28,427 bases of DNA from Rhizophagus sp. LPA8_4_AMF (taxonomy: Eukaryota; Glomeromycota; Glomeromycetes; Glomerales; Glomeraceae), in assembly GCA_021464525.1 (NCBI GenBank), contig JADRCO010000676.1:1-28427 (forward strand), written 5' to 3'. The notes beneath the pieces were generated by a model. The model ran no database searches, was not told the origin of the DNA, and saw nothing but the letters and a program-made list of their open reading frames with translations. Positions 9,718 to 17,833 of the stretch are shown here, in pieces (the stretch's first letter is position 1; every line of letters begins with the position of its first letter). Both the position numbers and the translations under genes were made by a program.

Positions 9718-10224
9718 TTTATTTATGCGATTATTTTAAATTACTTTATAAAAATGTAAGGAACAGAACGAGAAGAATTAAAACGATGAAAAAATTCTCT
9801 TTTTATTAATTAAAAAAGAAAATTAAAATTATCACATAGATATCACTGTGATAAATGTGATAAATGTAAAAGGAATTAATTTCGTGAAACATTTAATTGT
9901 ATGATAGAAGAAATAAAATTTATCCTTTGTATTCTTATTTCGGACTTATTGCACCAATTAGCCATAAAAATCCAATCAAATAAAAAACATTTACCGTTCT
10001 CTAGGATGTGGATTGCACAATAATGTAACAATTTTTTTTTTTGTGATGCGCTTTTTTTCTATTCATTTTCATTTATGGAATAATAAAGATAAAAAGAATT
10101 TTCCAACTTTCATGTAAACACAATGCATGATTGTATCGCACGTTTGTTTTCGTACAGAATTTCTTGATAGTAATTTTATCAAAAATTCATGTATTGTTAT
10201 TCAATAAAGTAAAAAATTATCCGA
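9718..10224. promoter_or_regulatory. Upstream region of Kelch gene A
   Basis: AT-rich non-coding DNA before the start at 9717. Read on the plus strand it contains CTTTTTATTAATTA (9800-9813), TATCACTGTGATA (9841-9853) and GAATTAATTTCGTG (about 9873-9886). The same order, with variation, is found upstream of genes B and C, so this is a duplicated promoter rather than random sequence. Confidence 0.55.
9841..9853. promoter_or_regulatory. Palindrome TATCACTGTGATA, candidate operator
   Basis: A perfect 13-base palindrome centred on one base, about 125 bases upstream of the start codon of Kelch gene A. Half-site copies flank it (TTATCACAT at about 9829 and ATGTGATAAATG just right). The equivalent TATCACGGTGATA occurs at 12413-12425 upstream of gene B. 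Conserved symmetry with a variable centre fits binding of a dimeric regulator; the regulator is unknown. Confidence 0.5.
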
Positions 10225-10232
10225 TGCGTAAT

Positions 10233-10443
10233 TAGGTCCGGGTTGAGCTACAGTACTTGAGTCGAACGGGTTGGTACATCAGTTCCAAATCGGTTTTGAT
10301 AAATTTTATATGTACTGACTGTACTGACTCGGATATGGGCCGAAGTGACAAAAGCCGATTACGGAATCGAACCGGGTTTTTGGGTTTGATTCTACTTGAC
10401 ACGGTTTTTTCAATAGTATCGGTTCGAGTCGTTCCTATCCCTA
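10233..10443. mobile_element. Small hAT-like non-autonomous element, 211 bases
   Basis: Identical 8-base direct repeats TGCGTAAT at 10225-10232 and 10444-10451 flank a 211-base segment that begins TAGGTCCGGG and ends TATCCCTA, so the terminal inverted repeat is short (TAGG/CCTA, with related G-rich sequence inside). The segment is markedly richer in G and C than the surrounding DNA and has short repeats such as TGTACTGAC in tandem at about 10309-10326. It contains no transposase; open frames within it are incidental. It lies between Kelch genes A and B. Confidence 0.75.
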
Positions 10444-10742
10444 TGCGTAATGGTTGTCTGCCGCTATACATACGAACTTGAATCGGATGTTAATTAACAT
10501 CAAAATCCTAGAACAATGAAGCATAATATATGAAGTTTTTTTTTATTTTTAAAAAAATTTTTTTTTTTTGTTAGTTTGTACACGCATCATTCCTTTATTC
10601 GATTAACGTTAAATTTTTTATCAATTTATAATATACTTAATATTTAAAAGATAATAGACAGACGATAATGTCGTTGTGTTTTAATGAAGAAAATGTTCAT
10701 TATAATCTAAATCTCAAATTAATATATAACATAATATTTCTC

Positions 10743-12313
10743 TTAAATCGTGCTTTTTTCCAATTCTTCACTAATAGATATATTTTCATTAATAAATATA
10801 TTTTGCTGATAAGTATTCTTATTCTTAATCTTACGTCTATACTGTCTTGCTTTATAAAAAATGAGTACTGATATACATATAAAGACGATCACTACAAATA
10901 CGATTATGACAGTATTACGTGTTCCTAATCTTGAAGCTGGATGAACGCTAGCTTGAATCGTAGAATTCGTTGGTTTGTAAATATTAAGTGAGCTATCGGA
11001 ATTATCAAAACCGTCAAAACTGGAAAGAAAAGACCATTTGTATTTTAATGGATCTCTCATATCCAATTTATAAATATTATTATTTTCTATTAATGTAGGT
11101 ATTGTTTCTGTTGTTTTTATACCTTTAAAAAAAAAAAATAATTTTTAATTTCTAATATTATGTGAAATTTTCTTAAAAAAAAAGAAAGGTCGAGCAAGTT
11201 AATATTTACCAAATGCAACAATCATATAATTATTAACCATGACTGCTACGTGTTCACTAAGAGCAAAGGGATTTTCTATCATTGGTGTTGACCACTCATA
11301 TGGTGTTTTTGAGGTGTCCAAAATTGATAATTGTGGTGAAGCTGGTAATGAATTTGATATTCCTCCAAATACAATAATACGTCCATCTGAAGCTAAAAAA
11401 AAATATTAAATTGGCAATAAAATTAATATATATACAATATATATATGTTTATTTTTAGTTGATTTAATGCTTACTTGAGACAGCTGTATGCTTGATACGT
11501 TCTTCAGGCGTTTCACCTACTGTATTCTATTATATTTATGTACATATTAAATTAATGTACAAAAAAAAAAAAAAAAAATTTGGTTAATCGATCGGATTTA
11601 TTTATCATTTCATTAGCAGGAGATTAAACAAGTACCATCATTTGCCATGTATCTGTTCTGGTATCATACATTAATATACTGCTCATTGAATTTTTAAAAC
11701 TACTAATTCCTCCACCAATAAACAGAATTTGGCCATTCAACAAAACCTGTGCAGAATCTTCCAAAATAGACATATCTGCTAAAAGATTTTTCGGAGTTGT
11801 AACACCTTTCGTTAATGTCAAATTAATTGAATCAAATATTAACATGGTGCCATCATTAAAACGTTGGAATGAGTATGATATGCCAGTATTTTCATCTGAA
11901 ACCCAACCACTAATGCCAACAAACACTTTCTTATTAATAACTTTAGTTGGGTTCATTTCCCACTGGTTTGATGTAGTGTGAAATGCGTAAGCATTTACAT
12001 CATCTTCGGCATTTTTAAGTATAATTAATTTTTCATTAGCTTTACTCAAAAGTGGGTGTTTGAAATAAATACCAGGTTGAGGTTTAATCTCGGTGAGGTC
12101 AATCCATTTGGATTTGTCAATAATAGTATCAGTGTCTAATGATACATCAGCTAAATCCACATAAAAAAACTTAGTTTTGAGATACCCAACATAATATAAT
12201 TTATTCCCGGTAAAAAACGAATGAAGTTTATTATCTAATATTCCGCATTTTGTAAAAGTAATGTGATTAAAAATTATTAGCACTGTTGAAAAAATAAATT
12301 TCAATAATTGCAT
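10743..12313 (-). CDS. Kelch beta-propeller single-pass membrane protein (B)
   Basis: Four exons: 11636-12313, 11475-11526, 11210-11392 and 10743-11122, 430 residues, with donors GTACTT, GTAAGC and GTAAAT. The signal peptide is residues 1-23 (FIFSTVLIIF core, ending FTKCG). The ectodomain has KLYYVGYLKTKFFYVDLADVS, LLNGQILFIGG and TDTWQMM at the exon 1 end, TPEERIKHTAVSTSDGRIIVFGG across exons 2-3, and a YEWSTP strand. The final exon has PLKYKW, a transmembrane helix TVIIVFVVIVFICISVLIFY, then a basic stop-transfer KARQYRRKIKNK and a tail of about 25 residues ending EELEKSTI. The architecture equals that of genes A and C. The basic YK-x-RQY start of the tail and the ELEK near its end are shared with C only, so B and C look the closer pair. 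The single missing residue in the VPNGQ/LLNGQ motif is natural variation. Confidence 0.9.
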
Positions 12314-12412
12314 TTTTATTTTATTTGGCGCTCATTCAAAGAACGTAAAAAAATACGGAACAAAAAGAGATGAAACGTAAAGAATACCCCCTTTATTATA
12401 GTAAGATAATGA

Positions 12413-12425
12413 TATCACGGTGATA
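12413..12425. promoter_or_regulatory. Palindrome TATCACGGTGATA, candidate operator
   Basis: Thirteen-base near-perfect palindrome about 100 bases upstream of the start of Kelch gene B, matching the one upstream of gene A at 12 of 13 bases. It is followed, as in gene A, by a GAAATTAAT-CGTG segment (about 12437-12450). Upstream of gene C only half-sites remain (TGTGAT at 14341 and near 14366). The space to gene C's stop is only 347 bases, so this short gap holds both gene C's 3' end and gene B's promoter. Confidence 0.5.
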
Positions 12426-12660
12426 AAAAAAATTGTAGAAATTAATCGTGTGACAAATAATGTGTATTTTATATAGCAGTGAAGGTGAGTGACATTGGAA
12501 AGTATATATTTGATATTTGATACGCTAAAATATCGATTAATTTAATTTAAATTATTTTTATCTAATTTCTTTTATGTCCGATAGATTTATATAATTATTT
12601 ATTTTTTGATAGGCAACTTTGATATACTAAATAAAAATATTTAAGAAACAGATTTTCAAC

Positions 12661-14217
12661 TTAAACTTTTTCTAATTCATCATTGCTTGATATAATTGGG
12701 TGGTTAGTTTTCTTACTTTTATATTGCCTTATTTTGTAAAAGCCAAATATTGTTACGCCTATAATGATCACTACTGTAACTATGATTATAATAATCAAAC
12801 GTAACTTTGATGCAAATACTAAGTCGGATGCATTCGTTTGAATAGGATTAGAACCAGTCGATGTAGGAGTATCGGCATCATTGTTAACAAATAATGACCA
12901 TTTATACTTTAATGGATCCGATACATCTAATTTATAGACATTTTTATTTTTAGATGTTGCAGTTACTGAATTTGATTCTTCTGACGCATTTTTACCTTTA
13001 AATTTTTTTTAAAAAAAATATTATTATTATTACCAACTTTACTAACCTTATTATTATGTAAAATATTTTTTAAAAAAGGTTAACGAAGTTATATTTACCG
13101 AATGCAGAAATCATATAATTTTTAACCATGATTGATGTATGACTACTAAGGACTGAAAATCCGTTAAGATTTTCTACTGTTGGTGTTGACCACTCATATG
13201 GTGTTTTTGAGGTGTCTAAGACTGACAAGTCTGGCGAAGCTGGTAATAAATTTAATACACCACCAAATACAATAACACGTCCATCCGTATCTTAAAAAAT
13301 TGAAATTGAAATTTTAATAATAGTAAAATTAATATATTATATACAGTAGATAAATTTTTTTTTAAGGCTTACTTAAAACAGCTGTATGCTTGATACGCTC
13401 CCCTGGCGTTTCACCTACCGTATTCTATATACATAAAAAAAAAAAATATATATATATATATTAATTAATCGTAAATTGATGTATTTTATTTTCAAATATT
13501 TCATACCATTATTTGCCATATATCCGTTATGGTGTTATAAATTAATATGTTGCCCATTGATTTTGCTTTTTCATAAATTTTTCCACCAATAAATAGAATT
13601 TGTCCATTTGGCAACAAAACTTGTGCAAAGTCAGTATACAAACTAGCAAATTCACCAAAAAGATTCTTCGGGCTTGAAGTGCTTTGTGTCAATTCCAAAT
13701 TAACTGAATCAAATATTAACAGACCTTCAGAAATTGATTGAAAATTATAGGATTTGCCAATTTTTCTATCTGTAACCCATTCATTAGAAACACTCCAAAA
13801 TTTAGGAATTTGCATGCGGTTTAAGAAAACTTTAGAATCTTGGTCTATTGTTTCCCATTTATTTAATTTAGTATCAAATACGCTAATGCTGGAATTATCG
13901 CCAGTATTAAAGTAAAATATTTTATCATTATCTTTACCACTCAAAAGTGGGTAACGGGAAATAGAGATAGTTGGTTGGGGTCTAATAATGGTAAGGTCAT
14001 TCCATTTAGTTCGATCAATAACGGTATTAGTATCTAATGATACGTCTGTTAAATCTATATAAAAAAAATTACTATTTATATGATTGAAATAATATAATTT
14101 ATCCCCAGCTAATAAACTACTATATCCATCTCCACCAAAAGTTATTACGCAATTTGCAAAAATAATATGGCTAAAAATTCTTAGCACCACTGAAATAATT
14201 AATTTTGATAAATGCAT
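12661..14217 (-). CDS. Kelch beta-propeller single-pass membrane protein (C)
   Basis: Four exons: 13507-14217, 13373-13424, 13099-13290 and 12661-12995, 429 residues. Donors are GTATGA, GTAAGC and GTAAAT. The signal peptide is residues 1-23 (LIISVVLRIFSHIIFANC). The propeller shows KLYYFNHINSNFFYIDLTDVS, LLPNGQILFIGG, a Tyr-Asn strand and TDIWQIM closing exon 1, then TPGERIKHTAV and DGRVIVFGGV across exons 2-3. The last exon carries PLKYKW, a transmembrane helix LRLIIIIIVTVVIIIGVTIFGF and the stop-transfer KIRQYKSKK, ending DELEKV. The intron-1 donor itself contains a stop (GTA TGA), so retention of intron 1 would end translation at once after the fourth-blade region. It is first in the tandem array and divergent from the membrane protein at 14666. 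Confidence 0.9.
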
Positions 14218-14665
14218 TTTTTTTATTAGCGATTATTTAAATAATATTATATTAATAAATTAAATGTGTAAAAAGGAATAAGTCGAAATAGTCGGGATTA
14301 TTGTCCCTTTTTATTAATTAGAAAAAGGAATTATCCCCTATGTGATTTTATAGATACTGTAATAATGTGATTCGTTTTTTATCCGCCGATCATTTCAAAA
14401 AAACTTGGGAAACAAGATAAATAAATAAATAATTATTTTTGTATTACAAAATGTAAAGCTTTTCGTTTGTGTTAATTGTGGATTGTATACTGACCATAAT
14501 AAGAAGTCAAGTTTTTAAATTAATTAGAAATGATTTTCCGGTATCAATTCATGAAAAATTTTTTTTAATAAAATTACGTTTTTTTTATTTTTTAAAAAAA
14601 AGGAAATATAAATAAATATATCCCAGTTCCAAACATCAATAAGTTCTTAGTTCATACTTTATAGG
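14218..14665. promoter_or_regulatory. Divergent promoter region between Kelch C and membrane protein
   Basis: A 448-base gap between two opposite start codons (14217 minus, 14666 plus). On the Kelch side it repeats the CTTTTTATTAATTA block (14309-14322) and TGTGAT half-sites seen upstream of genes A and B. On the other side AATATAAATAAATATAT (about 14605-14621) is TATA-like, some 45-60 bases before the ATG. Shared regulation of both genes is possible but not shown. Confidence 0.5.
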
Positions 14666-16276
14666 ATGTCACCAAGAAATCTTCAGGATGTGCCACTTGC
14701 AACTTGGCAATGGCGAGATTCATTAATAAGATTATTCTTAATTACAATAATATTTACATGGGGTTTGTTGCTCGAGGTTTGTGGAGAACAGCCTAACTAT
14801 TCTACTGAGCTTCAGTATCTGATGAGTTTCGGATCATTTATTGTGGCCATCATACTTGGAACATTGGCTCAAGAGACACTTGCTCATATGTTTGCCTACA
14901 TACAAGGTTATTTTTTACTTAAAAGTCATGGAATTCCTCTTCATGCAATCATGAGCGGAGAACAAACTCCAGTACGAATTTTATCAGCATGTTTAGTTAT
15001 ATTTAGACATAAACAAAATGTTACTGAAGATAAAAAACCAAAATATGGAAAGCTCTACCAAATATTTTTATATGCAAGTACCTTAATAGTGTATTTTGCA
15101 AGTGTTGGTGTTGGTGGTTATGCTGCATCTAAATTAGGATCTCCTTATGTTCATTATAGTTCCCCAATTAAATGGGTACAAGTTCCAACGATTCCAAGTG
15201 AAGAACTTCGTGCAAGCTTGAATAATGCATTTTTGCCAGACGATTTCATTGGTGCAATAACCTCGGTTCAGTTTAATTCATTAACACGTTGGAATCAGAA
15301 GACTGCTATTGATAGAGATGAGGTAGCATTCCTACCGATAACGTATACTAATTCAAGAGATGCAGTAAATAATGTCAATCTTAATGATGTATTAAAGTGG
15401 AAAATAGAAACGAAGTTTGATAATGTTAACATGCAATACTTAACGGCTCAATGTAATGTTGATCCAAATCCTCCTTGCAATACGGGCGAATTAGATAGAG
15501 GATCAACAGTTAGTTTAAGGGTTAGTAAAGAAAATAAAACTATTTCATGGATTTTGTGTGATTTTCCTCTTGAAAAAGGCTTCATACTATTGGATTGTTC
15601 TATAACCCTAAAAGAAGGAATTTTTCCTAGTACAACACTAGTACCTCGTGAAGAACAATTGGCTGAAATTCTGTTACGAAAGAATGAAATGAGAGATTTA
15701 AATGAACTTAGAGATGAGATGCTCGCTACAATGGAAAATGTTTTCGCACGGACTACATATAATATTTATAAGGATATAATTTCCATTAATATTCTACGAC
15801 AATTGGTTGAACAATGGAATTGTAAAGTGGGAAACGTTACTTGTGCACAAAAAATGGGATCAGCAGCAGCTATACGATATTTTGGAGCTCGTTTAGAAGC
15901 TGCAAATATTATGTATCCTGTTGATAATCTTATTAACGTAAATGAATGGATAGAAAACAGTACATCAACTGGTTCCTTAACGGTTATGCATAAAGTGTGT
16001 ATGGGTGGTAGTAATCCAATTTTAACGATCGGTTTAATGATATTCATACCGTTAATAATGATAATTATTGAGTTATTACCATTATTATTTAGTAATAATA
16101 AAGCGTGGTGGTTGGCATCTGATATTGGCTTTAAGCATATAGCTTTGTTGCGAAGTACTGCAAAAAGTAATATTAATTTACCCGAATGTACTAATCGTCC
16201 TAATGAAATTACAGATAGTCAGACAGTAGTTAGATTTAGTGCTAAAAATGATTATTTCGGATTAGAAGAGGTGTAA
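14666..16276 (+). CDS. Four-span membrane protein with large ectodomain
   Basis: Intronless, 536 residues; the start ATG follows a TATA-like region and no longer in-frame start exists. Predicted membrane helices lie at about 20-38 (LFLITIIFTWGLLLEV), 51-76, 133-155 (LYASTLIVYFASVGVGGYAA) and 450-474 (LTIGLMIFIPLIMIIIELLP). Residues about 156-448 form a large soluble domain with paired cysteines (CNVDPNPPC; later CKVGNVTC) and several N-x-S/T sites (NKT, NVT, NST), consistent with an extracellular, glycosylated, disulfide-bonded domain between helices 3 and 4. The last 60 residues would be cytosolic. I recognise no family. Similar architectures occur in uncharacterised fungal multigene families. 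It is divergent from Kelch gene C, so the two may be co-expressed at the cell surface. Confidence 0.85.
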   Translation: MSPRNLQDVPLATWQWRDSLIRLFLITIIFTWGLLLEVCGEQPNYSTELQYLMSFGSFIVAIILGTLAQETLAHMFAYIQGYFLLKSHGIPLHAIMSGEQTPVRILSACLVIFRHKQNVTEDKKPKYGKLYQIFLYASTLIVYFASVGVGGYAASKLGSPYVHYSSPIKWVQVPTIPSEELRASLNNAFLPDDFIGAITSVQFNSLTRWNQKTAIDRDEVAFLPITYTNSRDAVNNVNLNDVLKWKIETKFDNVNMQYLTAQCNVDPNPPCNTGELDRGSTVSLRVSKENKTISWILCDFPLEKGFILLDCSITLKEGIFPSTTLVPREEQLAEILLRKNEMRDLNELRDEMLATMENVFARTTYNIYKDIISINILRQLVEQWNCKVGNVTCAQKMGSAAAIRYFGARLEAANIMYPVDNLINVNEWIENSTSTGSLTVMHKVCMGGSNPILTIGLMIFIPLIMIIIELLPLLFSNNKAWWLASDIGFKHIALLRSTAKSNINLPECTNRPNEITDSQTVVRFSAKNDYFGLEEV

Positions 16277-17833
16277 CCTTAGAATTATTTATTATTCATT
16301 CATTACTTTTTTTGTTTAACATGTAAAAAAAATGAATTAATTATTAAATTATTATAGTATATTATTACTCATAAACAGTTAATTAATCCTTTTTTACTAA
16401 ATTAAGTTTAACCAAAAAAAAAAATAAATTTGTTTGCTATAAATGGGATATCACTTAAATGTCTAGTCTGTTTATCACTTAAATTCATTTATCTCACGTT
16501 TTTATTTCATGTTTCTTATATCATTATATCACTTACCCTGATCAAATTAATATTGTGAATTAAATAATCTCTGATTTGGAGCATATGACAAAGTTTCAGA
16601 TCATGCATGCATGATTATTAGAGATGGTAAACAAAACAATGTAACAATTATGATTTACAAATTATATAATCGGAATTGGGCACATCTTTTTTGATAAATA
16701 TGTACAAGTTCAAAAAATTTTGAAAAATTTGTGCGCACTATATGTAAGAATAAAAATATTACAACTTAATGTGCGCTGCGCCTACCCCAACAACTCACTA
16801 ATATGGACGTGAAATGACTATTTCAAAACTATATTCTACTGCGGTGGTGATTGATTTATATATTTTTCAATTACTCTTTCTCCTAATTATTATAATATTA
16901 GTAAATCTCGTTTATAATATTCTTTTAACCAAGTTTAATGAAGCTAAACAATCCAACTTGTCTATAATGAGAAATCAATATTTTAGTGGACAGAAACCTG
17001 GCTTAGAAACCGGTTCGATCGGTTCCAAGAAGTTCGAAACAATTGCTCATTTTGGAGATAATTTTTTCTTTATTGACAACTAAATTAATTAAATTTATTG
17101 TCATTAATTTTCCAAGTGAAGTTACTTTTAGAGGAATGTTATTCGACTCATCTGAATTGAAAAATTTCAAAAATTTCTTCCGAACTACTTGAAACCCTTA
17201 GGCGCTTTGTAACACCGCTATTACTCTTATTATACATAAAAAATTATTAATAAAAATTTCGCCTACATTTATGGCTTTAAATTATTAACAATGAATTTTT
17301 TTTTTATGATAAATACTAACTGTATATATTTATAGTCCAAGATAATATCAGGTGACGTAAATTTTCAACCGAGTTAACAATTTTTTACGTTACTTTAAAA
17401 AAAGTTGATTTAGCAACTTGCGATAGTTTTTCATCAAAGTATCGTATTTTTTTTAAAAAAAACAAACAGTATATATACGTATATTATGACATTGATAAAT
17501 TCAGAATAAAAGATTGGTATTAGAGCACTTTATTATATGTATAAAAGATTTTGGTAAATTACAATGAGCCAATTCACGGATGAATGATTATATTCTTTCA
17601 ATAAATGACAAAATTTTTCATCCATTAAATTGTAATGCAATAAAATAGGATGTTGAATTCTTTATAATCAAGCAATCAATACGCTACTTTATATAATGAA
17701 CCTTGAATCAGACTATTGTGGGGCAGGTCCAAGACTGGCAACAAAGTACCAATTGTTATCGAGAGGGTTCCTTAAAATTAATAATTGTCAATAAATAATC
17801 TAAAAGTGATAGAGAGTGAATAAAATTTAATAC
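16277..17833. other. Intergenic, convergent gene ends
   Basis: Lies between the stop of the multi-span protein (plus) and the stop of the coiled-coil protein (minus). A frame at 16814-17083 (89 codons) has one hydrophobic segment but no supporting start context, and its second half contains the sequence ACCGGTTCGATCGGTTCC, which resembles the G+C-rich fabric of the small element at 10233-10443. I regard it as repeat-derived. TAGAGATGG at 16619-16627 resembles a hAT-type terminus but has no partner. Confidence 0.5.

Noticed and set aside
10232-10481. Overlapping 79- and 74-codon frames on both strands
   Set aside because: They coincide with the 211-base mobile element, whose higher G+C reduces stop codons by chance.
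8188-14217. Galactose oxidase enzyme activity for the Kelch proteins
   Set aside because: Only the propeller fold motifs are visible; I could not identify the Tyr-Cys and His copper-ligand set, so binding rather than catalysis is the safer description.
16619-16627. TAGAGATGG, like a hAT element end
   Set aside because: No inverted partner CCATCTCTA downstream; the matching 8-mer ATGATTAT at about 17584 is not preceded by a terminal repeat.
17011-17026. GGTTCGATCGGTTCC, similar to a tRNA B-box
   Set aside because: No A-box at the right distance, no acceptor stem pairing and no anticodon arm; the same applies to GGTTCGAGTC near 10421.
16814-17083. 89-codon frame with one hydrophobic stretch
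   Set aside because: Hydrophobicity comes from AT-rich Ile/Leu codons, the second half looks repeat-derived, and no start context, introns or family support it.
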